A stretch of 64,000 nt of DNA from Mongoliitalea lutea (lineage in GTDB: Bacteria; Bacteroidota; Bacteroidia; Cytophagales; Cyclobacteriaceae). The notes below the pieces were generated by a model that was not told the DNA's origin, made no database searches, and saw only the letters and a list, made by a program, of their open reading frames with translations. The stretch covers positions 47,516-111,515 of the forward strand of contig NZ_BMYF01000006.1 of NCBI RefSeq assembly GCF_014652135.1, read 5' to 3'. Position numbers and translations under genes: made by a program. Shown here in pieces: positions 35,961 to 46,056 of the stretch; within the stretch, counting starts at the first letter, position 1; each line of letters begins with the position of its first letter.

Positions 35961-38900
35961 ATGAAAAGGCTATATAATTCCATACATTTTAGGTTAATTT
36001 TTAACGGCATATGCGCAGTTTTCTTTTTTTTGCATCCAGAGATTGGCTTTTCACAAGGATTCAATGGAAACGAATGGATATTTGGATACTGTCCGACTGC
36101 TTCAACTAACAGTTATCTCTCTTTTGGAAGAGGTGAGGACCCCATCGTGCGTGATTTGCCAAGCAGCATTGTAATCGGGTCCGAAACAGGTATTGTAGAT
36201 AACAATGCGGTGATGATTGACCCCATTACAGGTCAAGTATTGTTTTTTACCAATGGAATTCTTGTTTACAACTATGATAATGAAATTATCACAGGAGCTC
36301 CTTCAGGAATCAATGGAATCAATAATGATGCAAGGCAGGCAATAGCAATTGCCACGTTGAACTACGATCCAGAAGGTGACCGTTTGTTTTATATTTTTTA
36401 CCGCACCCCCACAGGTCAGCTGCAATATGCAGTGGTCGATATGAATGCACCGGGAGGAGCCTTGCCTAATCAGCCACCTCTCGGTGCAGTGACTACCCTC
36501 AATCAGACAATCGGTACAGTATCCGGAGCGATTGCAGTTGTGAAAACTCCCAATAGCCCCAATTACTTGGTAAATTACGATGGGGGGAATCTTGTCGTCA
36601 GGAGAATTGAAGCAACCCAAGGAGATTTTACAGAAACTGCGAGTATTCCGCTTAACTTCACACCCAAAGCGATCATTTTCAATGAAAGTACCAATCAGTT
36701 GATACTGATCCCAACTGATCTAGGGGAAGATATAGTGTTGATTGAATTGGATACGGCAGATGGTTCTCTCGGTTCAATCAGCACGGTGGAGCAGTCAGGT
36801 GGAGCCGATGCCATTGAAGGAGCAGATCTTTCTCCCGATGGTGAGTTTTTGTACTTCTCTAGAGGAAATCAACTGTTAAGAGTACCTACAAATGAATTGA
36901 CAGCTGCACCTGAAGAGGTTCCCATTCCCAATACACCTCACCAAATTTATGATATCCGTGTAGGACCTGATGGTAGATTGTACTATATCTACCAAGAAGA
37001 AGCGGGTGGCCCATTTTTAATAGGTAGAGTGAATAATCCGGATGAAGAAGAATTGGACGAGTTGGAAATAGAAGAGGACCCATTCAATGGAGTGGATTTT
37101 TGTGGGACTGTTTTTCCTCAATTCGCCCCGAATCAGGATATCAATCCTACCGTAGATTTTGATTGGGAACCAGAGATCCCATGTGCCAATAATCCTATTC
37201 AGCTGACCTCTGAAATTACGCCATTAAATTACAGACCGGTAACTTTTCAGTGGACTTTTAATCCACCTCTTGAGAATGAAGATGGACAGCCAGTAGAAAT
37301 TGATTTCAATCAGGAACATTTATTGATTCCAGAGGAGGCAACAACCGGAGAAAGTATTAATGTGACTTTGACTGTAACTTTTGCGGATGGCTCTACTTTA
37401 GATGTGGAGAAATTGATTACGCTCCGTGAGAATAATTTGGAAGCCAATTTTACTCCACAAGATACTACCATTTGTGCGCCGAATTGTATTGATTTGATGC
37501 CATTATTAGAGGCGCAGCAAGGTGGTGGAGAGGGGCCAGGCGGTCCTGGTGGTCCAGGCGGGCCGGGAGGCCCTGGAATTGGTGGTCCAGGTGGTCCTGG
37601 AGGGAATTTTGAATATTTCTGGTCCAATAAAAGAGAGGAAGGTTGGGGGCCTGAGGCGCCTAATGAAGTTTGTCTTCCTGGATTATACTGGGTGTTAGTT
37701 AGGGAAGTTGGGTCTTCTTGTTATGCATATGCTGAATTTAGATTGAGAGTATGGGATTTAGATGATCAAAGTAATGGAGTATGGCACTTTGGAGATGGTG
37801 CCGGCTTGGATTTCAATCCAGACCCTAATGATCCAAGCGCGCCAAGTCCTAGACCAATTTCTCACCCGAATAATATACCTGCCGGTACTGCAACAATCTC
37901 TGATGAAACTGGTCAAATCCTATTCTATACGGATGGTCAAACCGTGTGGGATTCGAATGGTAATGTGATGGAAAATGGGGATAATATCGGTGGTAGTAAT
38001 CAGACTTCCCAAGGGGTAATTGCTGTGCCTGTTCCGCAAAACCCGACGATTTACTACGTATTTACTACACAAGCTACTGGTACAGGGAGTAATGAGGTGC
38101 GATTTTCCGTAGTTGATTTAACTGCCGAAAATCCAACTGGAGCTGGTGCGGTGACCTCAAGTAATAACTTTTTATTCAGCCCTGCCACGGAACAAGTGGC
38201 AGCGTTAGCTACGGGTGCTACTAATTGGGTTCTTTTCCATGAATTAGGCACCAATACTTTCCGTGCTTATCCTTTGACAGAGTTTGGAATTGGTCAGCCT
38301 GTATTTTCTTCTGTGGGGTCACGTCATGGATTTGGAGCAGGGGTGGGCACGATGAAATTTAGCCCCGATGGTTCTCAGGTAGCGGTCACAATCAATGATG
38401 GAGCATGTAGCCGATTAGAAATATTTGATTTTGATATGCAATCAGGAAGATTAACGGAGTATGCACTTTTAGACCTTGGTTGTAATAATGAAGATGTTTA
38501 TGGTGTGGAGTTTTCTAATGATGGTAGCCGGGTGTTTGTAAGCTATCGGTCTGGTTCAGGAAGAATAGAAGAATTTTTAATTCGCAATCCAAGGGCCGAT
38601 AATAGTGAAGGCGATCCTTTGACTTGTGGAGACTGTTTTGACAACGCTGGCACCAGGCAAGAAAGAGAGCAATGTATTTTAAATTCAGCTATCAGAAATA
38701 CGATCACTACAGCTGGACCATTTGGAGCAATTCAAATCGCACCAAATGGTCAGATCTATGTAGCTAGACCGGGGCAAAGTACAATTACATCTATTTTAGC
38801 AGGCTCAGGATGCAATACCTCAGTCTATGATGAAATGGGAGTAGATCTAATACCTGGCACAAGTATGAACTTAGGCTTACCGTCTTTTGCAGTACAGTCA

Positions 38901-41561
38901 GGTAGCAGTATTCCTGAACCTGCTCTAGAAGGCCCTGAGCGTTTGTGTTTGGATCCGGTAGAAGGAGCAGAAGCAGAGTTTGGTGGAGGGGGAGAGCCAG
39001 ATATTGACTCTTATTTTTGGACCATTGTACACGAGGATGGTACAGCTGATGTTACACGTGATGGAGGGGCAGGAGAAGATTTTCAGAATTACATCCATAA
39101 TTTCAGGAGACCAGGTAATTATACAGTAACCTTGGAAGTTGATCGGTGCGGGCAGCCATATGAGGAATTTACTATGGAGGTACTTGTAGTTGCAGTTCCA
39201 GAAATTACTTTGCCAGACGACGCAGTTCTTTGTGTAGGTAGTCCGATAGAACTGACAGCGATTGAGGGATACGATCATGCGGATGGATTATATGATTTTG
39301 AGTGGAGAAATGCAGCAGGTTTTCAAATCGGGGATATCAACTCCAATACTATCGTAGTGGATTCGGAAGATATTTACACAGTTACTGTTTCTTTCCGTGT
39401 TCCTGAAGGTGTAGATCCTGCTTTGTTTGATAGATGTCCGGCTTCACGTTCCATTTTTGTGGGTCCTGCTTTTAATTTTTTTGTCAATTTGTCTCAGGAC
39501 GAGGTTTGCTATGATGATATAATCGTGACCTTTGCACCAAATACTCCAATTTCCGGGGATTGGTTCTTTGAATTGCAAGGTCAGCCTGGGAGAGTATTTT
39601 TGGTTGAAGCTTTCGAATTGGAGTTGAATCCTCTATTGCAACTGCCTGGTCCAGGAAGTTATGATATCATTTTCGTTACTGAGGACCCTTTGGTTCCAGG
39701 TTGTTTGATTGAAAAGGTAACTGAGATTGTGGTTCACCCGCTTCCCTTACTAGAATTAGTGGTGCTCAATGACTCTGATTGCGTTTTGGAGGATGGTGTG
39801 TTGGAGGTCACAGCTTTAACAGATATCCAAACATTGACTTTGATTGAAACAGGGCAGGTTGTGAATAATATATCCGCAGGTACTGTTTTGCCGCTTTTTG
39901 TGGATTTGGGTCCTGGTATTTACACGTTTGAGGCGATCAATGAATTTGGCTGTTTGAATGTGCAAACAGTCATCATTCAGAATAGAAATGCTCCTGCTGG
40001 TCTGGAGGATTATGTAGTAACAGCCATAGATGAGTCCTGTAGCACCTCAGGGGTGTTAGATGGGCAGATAGTGCTAACGTTCCCTACAGCTCCTGTATCT
40101 TTGCTTGGTGTGCGCTACCGAATTGTCCGGTTAGGGGATGGTAGGGAATTTACGGATGATTTGGCGACAGCGGCAACGGCAGATCCTTTGGTATTTATAG
40201 TGGATGTTCCTTATGGCGAGTATTCCGTTGAGCTATTGGACGAAAATGACTGTCCTATACCTTCGGAAAACACCGTGGTGGTTGAGCGGAAGTTTCAAGT
40301 AGATTTCTCAGTTCCCAGCAATGCAGTGGCCTGTGAGCAATTTGTGTTTACCCCAACTTCTGCTGTTCTTCTGAATTTTGATTTGAGAGCGGCTAGCAAT
40401 CCATCTGTCCCGATTCCACAAGGAGCTGACGGTACTTTTGTTTTGACCGAGTCTGGTGAATATATTTTGTTTGGTTTTGATCCTGCAGATGAGGATTGCC
40501 CTCGTGAGCGCCGATTCTTTGTCACAATTAATGATCCGATTCCATTTGATTTGCTTGGTCCTGCGATAGATGACTGTGCAGAGGGTTTATTTTACGAGGT
40601 GGATTTATTTGGAGCTAATCCAGCAGATTTTCTAATATTCTGGAGAGATGATGCAGGCACTATTGTGGGGAGAAACCCGATTTTCTTCCCGAGAGAGGTG
40701 GGAGTGTTTACCTTGGAGGTACAGCCTCGTTTGGGTACTCAATGTGAAACCAATGAAATTTCTTTCACCGTTACTTCTGTATTGGGTCAGGTAGATTTCT
40801 CCGTGGAAGCAGAAGCGATCTGTGACCCTGAAGTTCCCGCGGTGATTAGGTTAGTAGGAGATTATGAGCAGGCAGCTCTCATACAGTGGTTTAGAGTAGC
40901 AGGAACAACTAATACACTACTTCCTCAATTTAATAATTTTAATTCTATTGAAGTTGATCAAGAAGGTATTTATGAGGTGGTTCTCTCAGATGTTTTGTGT
41001 GAGTTGGGGAGGCAGCGTGTGCAAGTAAGAAGATCCACTGGTATAGCTCCTGTTTTAATGGATCGATATACTATTTGTCAGATTGAAAATGTAGTTGAGA
41101 TTTTAGAGCCTGGAATGTATGAGAGTTTTGCATGGTACTTAGATGGTAATCTTGTATCCGATGAATCAACTTTTGAACTTAGAGAAGCTGGAACCTATAG
41201 ATTAGAAGTTTTAGATGATGTTGGCTGTGCTTTTGTGAGGGAGTTTGTAGTTGAGGAGGATTGCAGGTTACTGGTAAGAGCTCCTGATGCTATGATTCCA
41301 AGTGATAGTAATAGACAGTTCCTTGTTTATGCCAATAATTTTGTTGACAATTTGGAAGTAGCCATTTATAACCGATGGGGTGAATTGATTTTTTACTGTG
41401 AAACAAGTGATGTGTCAGCTGAACAGCCGGTATGTCAGTGGAATGGAATGTATAGAGGGAAAGTTGTTCCTGTAGGAACTTATGCAGTTGTGATAAGGTT
41501 CAGTAGTATACAACAGGGTATTACCCGAACCCAGCGTTCTGCTTTATTGGTAATTGAGTAA
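35961..41561 (+). CDS. Giant T9SS type B adhesin with gliding-motility-type C-terminus
   Basis: Exported surface protein of 1866 residues. Signal peptide, then a WD40-like beta-propeller-type region (about 30-390). A glycine-proline collagen-like stretch (about 520-548) precedes a second propeller-like region (about 600-980). PKD-like domains follow (HNFRRPGNYTVTLEV), then Ig-like modules including one of about 250 residues from 1448 onward. The last 95 residues are the type B C-terminal sorting domain: LLVRAPDAMIPSDSN, VAIYNRWGELIFY, QWNGMYRGKVVPVGTYAVVIRF. Such domains direct proteins through T9SS to the cell surface. PorP/SprF is encoded divergently next to it. Adhesion or gliding is inferred. 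Confidence 0.9.
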   Translation: MKRLYNSIHFRLIFNGICAVFFFLHPEIGFSQGFNGNEWIFGYCPTASTNSYLSFGRGEDPIVRDLPSSIVIGSETGIVDNNAVMIDPITGQVLFFTNGILVYNYDNEIITGAPSGINGINNDARQAIAIATLNYDPEGDRLFYIFYRTPTGQLQYAVVDMNAPGGALPNQPPLGAVTTLNQTIGTVSGAIAVVKTPNSPNYLVNYDGGNLVVRRIEATQGDFTETASIPLNFTPKAIIFNESTNQLILIPTDLGEDIVLIELDTADGSLGSISTVEQSGGADAIEGADLSPDGEFLYFSRGNQLLRVPTNELTAAPEEVPIPNTPHQIYDIRVGPDGRLYYIYQEEAGGPFLIGRVNNPDEEELDELEIEEDPFNGVDFCGTVFPQFAPNQDINPTVDFDWEPEIPCANNPIQLTSEITPLNYRPVTFQWTFNPPLENEDGQPVEIDFNQEHLLIPEEATTGESINVTLTVTFADGSTLDVEKLITLRENNLEANFTPQDTTICAPNCIDLMPLLEAQQGGGEGPGGPGGPGGPGGPGIGGPGGPGGNFEYFWSNKREEGWGPEAPNEVCLPGLYWVLVREVGSSCYAYAEFRLRVWDLDDQSNGVWHFGDGAGLDFNPDPNDPSAPSPRPISHPNNIPAGTATISDETGQILFYTDGQTVWDSNGNVMENGDNIGGSNQTSQGVIAVPVPQNPTIYYVFTTQATGTGSNEVRFSVVDLTAENPTGAGAVTSSNNFLFSPATEQVAALATGATNWVLFHELGTNTFRAYPLTEFGIGQPVFSSVGSRHGFGAGVGTMKFSPDGSQVAVTINDGACSRLEIFDFDMQSGRLTEYALLDLGCNNEDVYGVEFSNDGSRVFVSYRSGSGRIEEFLIRNPRADNSEGDPLTCGDCFDNAGTRQEREQCILNSAIRNTITTAGPFGAIQIAPNGQIYVARPGQSTITSILAGSGCNTSVYDEMGVDLIPGTSMNLGLPSFAVQSGSSIPEPALEGPERLCLDPVEGAEAEFGGGGEPDIDSYFWTIVHEDGTADVTRDGGAGEDFQNYIHNFRRPGNYTVTLEVDRCGQPYEEFTMEVLVVAVPEITLPDDAVLCVGSPIELTAIEGYDHADGLYDFEWRNAAGFQIGDINSNTIVVDSEDIYTVTVSFRVPEGVDPALFDRCPASRSIFVGPAFNFFVNLSQDEVCYDDIIVTFAPNTPISGDWFFELQGQPGRVFLVEAFELELNPLLQLPGPGSYDIIFVTEDPLVPGCLIEKVTEIVVHPLPLLELVVLNDSDCVLEDGVLEVTALTDIQTLTLIETGQVVNNISAGTVLPLFVDLGPGIYTFEAINEFGCLNVQTVIIQNRNAPAGLEDYVVTAIDESCSTSGVLDGQIVLTFPTAPVSLLGVRYRIVRLGDGREFTDDLATAATADPLVFIVDVPYGEYSVELLDENDCPIPSENTVVVERKFQVDFSVPSNAVACEQFVFTPTSAVLLNFDLRAASNPSVPIPQGADGTFVLTESGEYILFGFDPADEDCPRERRFFVTINDPIPFDLLGPAIDDCAEGLFYEVDLFGANPADFLIFWRDDAGTIVGRNPIFFPREVGVFTLEVQPRLGTQCETNEISFTVTSVLGQVDFSVEAEAICDPEVPAVIRLVGDYEQAALIQWFRVAGTTNTLLPQFNNFNSIEVDQEGIYEVVLSDVLCELGRQRVQVRRSTGIAPVLMDRYTICQIENVVEILEPGMYESFAWYLDGNLVSDESTFELREAGTYRLEVLDDVGCAFVREFVVEEDCRLLVRAPDAMIPSDSNRQFLVYANNFVDNLEVAIYNRWGELIFYCETSDVSAEQPVCQWNGMYRGKVVPVGTYAVVIRFSSIQQGITRTQRSALLVIE

Positions 41562-41572
41562 ATTTTAGAAAA

Positions 41573-42316
41573 ATGATTACACTAATTTCACCTGCCAAAA
41601 CATTAGATTTAAGTACTCCTCAACAAGAGTTTGCCACACAGCCCGACTTTCAAAAGGAAACGTTTGAGTTGGTCGGAATCATGAAAAAGCAAAAGACAGA
41701 GGACTTGATGAAGTTAATGGGTATCAGTGAGAAATTAGCTGAACTGAATGCCGCTCGCTACAAGGATTTCAAAAAAACCTTTGACACCGATAATTCAAAA
41801 CAGGCATTGTTAGCTTTCAAAGGTGATGTGTATACCAAAATAGATGTAGATAATTACTCAGCAGAGGATTTTGATTTTGCACAGCAGCACTTACGCATTC
41901 TTTCTGGTTTATATGGCTTGCTAAAGCCGATGGACTTGATTCAGCCTTACCGTCTTGAAATGGGTACAAAGCTTGAGAACAAAAAAGGCAATAATCTGTA
42001 TGAATTTTGGGGTACCCGAATTGCGAAAGCTATCAATGAAGCTTCCAAAGGGGCTCCTATTGTCAACTTGGCCTCTCAGGAGTATTTCAAAGCAGTACAT
42101 ACGTCTATCATTAAATCTGAAATAATTTCCCCTGTTTTTCAGGAATATAGAAATGGGAAATATCAAATCATTGGCTTGTTTGCCAAGCAAGCAAGGGGTT
42201 TGATGACGGATTATATCATCAAAAACCGCATCCAAGATCCTGAAAAGCTTAAGCTATTTAATGTAGAAGGATACGAATGGGCAGGTGATGAAAAGGAGTG
42301 GAAGTTTGTTCGTTAA
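41573..42316 (+). CDS. yaaA: Peroxide stress protein YaaA (DUF328 family)
   Basis: DNA-binding protein of the YaaA family, which in E. coli limits free iron and DNA damage under hydrogen peroxide stress. The family N-terminus MITLISPAKTLD is intact, as are LLAFKGDVYTKIDVDNYSAEDFDFAQQHLRILSGLYGLLKPMDLIQPYRLEMG and FWGTRIAKAIN, and the C-terminal FAKQARGLMTDYIIKNRI. At 247 residues it is the expected length. It starts 11 bases after the first adhesin and ends in a strong terminator before the second, so it is cotranscribed with an unrelated surface gene. That is odd but probably incidental. Confidence 0.95.
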   Translation: MITLISPAKTLDLSTPQQEFATQPDFQKETFELVGIMKKQKTEDLMKLMGISEKLAELNAARYKDFKKTFDTDNSKQALLAFKGDVYTKIDVDNYSAEDFDFAQQHLRILSGLYGLLKPMDLIQPYRLEMGTKLENKKGNNLYEFWGTRIAKAINEASKGAPIVNLASQEYFKAVHTSIIKSEIISPVFQEYRNGKYQIIGLFAKQARGLMTDYIIKNRIQDPEKLKLFNVEGYEWAGDEKEWKFVR

Positions 42317-42332
42317 TATTCTGTGTATTGAT

Positions 42333-42364
42333 CCTCAATAAATTGAATGTTGAGGCTTTTTTTA
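42333..42364 (+). terminator. Rho-independent terminator after yaaA
   Basis: CCTCAA (42333-42338) pairs with TTGAGG (42350-42355) around an 11-base loop, followed by C and a run of seven or more T. Confidence 0.8.
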
Positions 42365-42381
42365 GATCTTGATTTTTGTGT

Positions 42382-42389
42382 TAAATTTG
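42382..42389 (+). promoter_or_regulatory. -7 element of the second adhesin gene
   Basis: TAAATTTG matches TAnnTTTG and lies 40 bases before the adhesin ATG and 18 bases after the yaaA terminator, so the second adhesin has its own transcript. The T run of that terminator occupies the -33 position. Confidence 0.55.
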
Positions 42390-42429
42390 GTACGATTTTT
42401 AGTGATATTAAAATTCCACCTTTCAAAAA

Positions 42430-45400
42430 ATGTTTCGTATCCAGAGAATTTTTAAGATATTGAAAAATACATTAAGCATCTTTTCCATGATCTTAGTGGT
42501 TGGTGTTTTACAATCTTCCGGTAGGAACTCATTTAACTATGCTGTAAATGAATTTGGGATTGTTGGCTCTGACAAGATTTGCCTACTAACTGGCAACACA
42601 CTTGAGGAGTTTTTTGGTGGAGGGAATCCTGTGACAGATGTTTATCGATGGGAAATTATCGAACCAGATGGATTGATACGAATCTTTCAAGGAGGGGGGG
42701 CATTTCAGGTATTAGCTTACACGTTTTCCAAGACGGGGAATCATTCCATTAAGTTATCAATCCAGCGAGGAGGTGTCCAGATTTTTTCGGATGAAAAGAC
42801 GGTTTCAGTTGTTCTAGGGGCTCCAGGTATTCTTGAAAGTACGTATTTACTTTGTGAAAATCAAGATTTGTTACTTCGTGCCATTGATCCTAATTCACCA
42901 GACGTAGATGATTATTTCTTTGAGTGGAGAAAAGATAATGTGGATCTAGTAATCTCAAATAAGAATGAATTAGTTGTTTCTGATGCTGGTAAGTATTCTT
43001 TAACTTACTTCTTTATAGACTCAGATGGTAATCGAGCATGTGAAAATTTTTTGAATACAGAGGTTAAACTTGCAGAAGACTTTGAATTGGAAATAAATGG
43101 GGTTATTTTTTGTGAAGGAAATGAGGTAAGGATAAGGCCTTCAGAACAGAATAGTGGTGCATGGTTTATTAAAAGAGAGGGAGAAGATAAAATCTTTTTA
43201 GGTAACCGAGAATCTTTGGAATTAAATACTTCCGAACTTCAAGGTTTCGGTGAATATACCATTTTTTTTGAGGTGAGTAATCCTTCAAATCCCACATGTT
43301 CACTTGAAAAATCAGTACAGTTTACTTTTAATCCATCTGCGCTGGTCTCTATTGAGTTTGTGAAAAAAGTTTCTGATTGTACAGCTAGCGATGGAAGTCT
43401 TTTGATCCGAGCTCTTACAGATATTGACTGGATGTATTATGTCATTGATGCGGAAAATGAACAATTTAGCCCTGGATTTTCATTATTAGAAGGAGAAGAG
43501 AAAATCCTTGAAGGTTTGTCTTCAGGTGTCTACATTTTTGAAGCAATAAGAGCGGGATGTATCAATGCTTTTTCGAGTGTAGTTCCTTTAGAAAACACAC
43601 CTCCCAGTTTGGTTTTTAGTGTTGATCCAGATTTAATAGTGCCTGAAAGATGCACAACAAACGGAAAAAGTATAGGTTCATTTACAGTCTCTTTTCAGAT
43701 ACCTCCTGATGATCTGCGCTTTGAATTGTATAGTCCGAGAGGTGTGCTTGTTAATTCAGGGGAGTTTGATAGCGAAAGCCAATTGGATTTTGTTGTTGAA
43801 GTTTCGGGAGGCACATACTTTTTAGAGATATTTTCTTTAATTGAAGACTCTGATGATGAGTCTTGTAAAGTTCCAAATACTGTGGAAATTGAAGTTCTAG
43901 GCTTGCCACAAGTTGAATTTTCAGTTCCTGAAATCATTAATTTTTGCAGCAATTATGAGTTAAAGCCAAATTTTGACACCAATCAAAATTTGGAGTTTTC
44001 ATTGATTAATCTAGATGATGATAGTGTAGAAGAATTAGTTGGAGCATCTTTTCTGATAGAAAAAGAGGGTAGGTATGCTTTAACGGGAAGAAGCTTAGAC
44101 TTCCCTGATGATATTTGCCCAAGGAGAATTGAAATAGTAGCGACTAGCGTGGAACCTGTTATTTTTGAGGAGTTGTTTGTTTCACAAGATTGCCAAGGTA
44201 ATCAGATTTGGGAGGTAGAGCTCCAGAATTACGCTCCTAATCAAGTAAATGTAAGATGGTTTGATCCCAGTGGACAACTTGTAAGCACAGGGCTCAGTAT
44301 GCGTCCTGTGACTTTTGGTGATTACAAGGTTGAGGTTCAGCCCATCAATATTCTAGGGGCCTGTCCAGATTCATTTAGTAGTTTTTTTGTTTCTGAACCT
44401 GTCTTATCCGTAGATGTAGCATTGAATTCAACCCCGTTATGTCCATCTTTACCAGACGCAAGTATTTCATTAATTTCTGATTTCGATAACATTGGAAGGA
44501 TAGTTTGGAGATTTTTTGGTAATGAGGGTCAAATCGAAGAATTGGTTTCTTTTGAAAATGAACCTGTGATTATTGGTTCAAAAGCTGGTATTTATGAGGT
44601 TGCTGTGTTTAATTCACTCAATACTGCATGTGAAATAGGGCGAACTTCCATAGAAGTTAATCAAAGCAGTGATTTGACTGATTTTGATGTTCCAATGTCA
44701 TTATTAACTATATGTGAATTTTATGACTGGACACCTACAACAGATTTTGAACTTGAATTTCTTTTGATTTTTCCTGATGGAAATGAAGAAGTTAAAATGA
44801 AGGGAGATTCCTTTAGGTTGAATCAGGCAGGGGAGTATCTTCTGAGAGGAATTCCAGTAGGGCCTAGCAATGAGCCTTTTTGTCCAATTGAAAAGAGTTT
44901 TGAAGTTGCGCTAGTTAGTCCGATAAACTTTAGTCCAGAATTTATAGATAGGGATTGTGATGGTTTTTTTACTTACAGTGCTAACATTGGTCAAGTAGAT
45001 GCCTCTTTAGCGACGTTTTACTGGAGAAATTCCGCTGGTGAGATTGTAGGCTCCAATCAAATTTTTCAAACAAATATACCTGGCATTTATACATTGGAAG
45101 TACAGCCTCTTGGAAGTATTCCTTGTGATGTTGTCCTTCAGAGTTTTGAAGTTGAAGAACCAGTTTTATCATTAGCAATAGAATTAGAGGCTGATCCTTT
45201 TTGTCCAGAGGCAAACTTTACACTCATTAGAATTAATGAAGTAGATTCTGAATTATATCAAGTGTCTTGGGTTTTTATAAGTCCTTTTAACAACATCGTC
45301 CCTTTAAATGAATTTGAAGGTGAAATAGAAATTGCAGTAAATCAAGAAGGGACATATGAAGTAACAATTCTAGATGATATTGGATGTGTTTTGGCCTCGG

Positions 45401-45951
45401 ATCAAGTGTTGTTATTAAGAAGTTCAGACCCGATTCGACCTACCATTAAAGAGCGATATCAAATTTGTAGAGAATATGAAATTGGAGAGCTCATTAACCC
45501 TGGTAATTTTTTGGCTTACAGCTGGATATTGGGCGAGCAAATACAATCTAGTTCAAGTGTTTTTAAACCTCAATTGCCAGGTGAATGGAGTCTTATAGTT
45601 ACCAGTTTGGAAGGTTGTGATTATCAAGTAGATTTTCTTGTGGAAGAGGAGTGTGAATTAAAAGTCACGTTACCGAATGCCATGATATTAAACGATCCTG
45701 CTAGAGATTTTCGAATTTACACAAACTATTTAGTTGATGAGATTGAGGTTTATATCTTTAATAAATGGGGTCAACAAGTTTTTCATTGTAAAAATAGTGA
45801 CGCAGTTAATTCTATTACGGCATGTGAATGGGATGGTTCTTATGGAGGAGAGAAACTTGTCCCAGGGGCCTATGCAGTGAGAATTATATATAGAAATGTA
45901 GGAGAGAGTATTACGAAAAACCTTAATACCACGCTAACTGTCTTTCAATAG
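42430..45951 (+). CDS. Second giant T9SS type B adhesin, paralogue of the first
   Basis: Exported protein of 1173 residues with an N-terminal hydrophobic signal region (about 8-30), Ig/PKD-like beta modules and a type B C-terminal sorting domain: LKVTLPNAMILNDPARDFRIY, VYIFNKWGQQVFHC, EWDGSYGGEKLVPGAYAVRIIY. A module of about 255 residues occurs twice (about 496-750 and 752-1006), and once more in the first adhesin. It has alternating CP and RGxS-like features and an evenly spaced EVQP sequence. It lacks the propeller-like region and the collagen-like stretch of its neighbour. T9SS export is inferred from the C-terminus. Ligand unknown. Confidence 0.88.
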   Translation: MFRIQRIFKILKNTLSIFSMILVVGVLQSSGRNSFNYAVNEFGIVGSDKICLLTGNTLEEFFGGGNPVTDVYRWEIIEPDGLIRIFQGGGAFQVLAYTFSKTGNHSIKLSIQRGGVQIFSDEKTVSVVLGAPGILESTYLLCENQDLLLRAIDPNSPDVDDYFFEWRKDNVDLVISNKNELVVSDAGKYSLTYFFIDSDGNRACENFLNTEVKLAEDFELEINGVIFCEGNEVRIRPSEQNSGAWFIKREGEDKIFLGNRESLELNTSELQGFGEYTIFFEVSNPSNPTCSLEKSVQFTFNPSALVSIEFVKKVSDCTASDGSLLIRALTDIDWMYYVIDAENEQFSPGFSLLEGEEKILEGLSSGVYIFEAIRAGCINAFSSVVPLENTPPSLVFSVDPDLIVPERCTTNGKSIGSFTVSFQIPPDDLRFELYSPRGVLVNSGEFDSESQLDFVVEVSGGTYFLEIFSLIEDSDDESCKVPNTVEIEVLGLPQVEFSVPEIINFCSNYELKPNFDTNQNLEFSLINLDDDSVEELVGASFLIEKEGRYALTGRSLDFPDDICPRRIEIVATSVEPVIFEELFVSQDCQGNQIWEVELQNYAPNQVNVRWFDPSGQLVSTGLSMRPVTFGDYKVEVQPINILGACPDSFSSFFVSEPVLSVDVALNSTPLCPSLPDASISLISDFDNIGRIVWRFFGNEGQIEELVSFENEPVIIGSKAGIYEVAVFNSLNTACEIGRTSIEVNQSSDLTDFDVPMSLLTICEFYDWTPTTDFELEFLLIFPDGNEEVKMKGDSFRLNQAGEYLLRGIPVGPSNEPFCPIEKSFEVALVSPINFSPEFIDRDCDGFFTYSANIGQVDASLATFYWRNSAGEIVGSNQIFQTNIPGIYTLEVQPLGSIPCDVVLQSFEVEEPVLSLAIELEADPFCPEANFTLIRINEVDSELYQVSWVFISPFNNIVPLNEFEGEIEIAVNQEGTYEVTILDDIGCVLASDQVLLLRSSDPIRPTIKERYQICREYEIGELINPGNFLAYSWILGEQIQSSSSVFKPQLPGEWSLIVTSLEGCDYQVDFLVEEECELKVTLPNAMILNDPARDFRIYTNYLVDEIEVYIFNKWGQQVFHCKNSDAVNSITACEWDGSYGGEKLVPGAYAVRIIYRNVGESITKNLNTTLTVFQ

Positions 45952-46015
45952 TTTAAATTAATTTTCATTCAGGCTTTTCATTTATAGTAATGCTTTTTTT
46001 TCTAAAAATAATAGC

Positions 46016-46023
46016 TATATTTG
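46016..46023 (+). promoter_or_regulatory. -7 element of the rplU-rpmA operon
   Basis: TATATTTG matches TAnnTTTG exactly, 34 bases before the rplU ATG. The upstream region is T-rich at the -33 position but has no clear TTTG. Confidence 0.6.
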
Positions 46024-46056
46024 CACTCCAATTTCCTATACTAGCTAAATACACAT

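Noticed and set aside
37310..37627. Proline-glycine-rich minus-strand ORF over the first adhesin
   Set aside because: Mirror image of the GP-rich repeat on the coding strand, not a gene.
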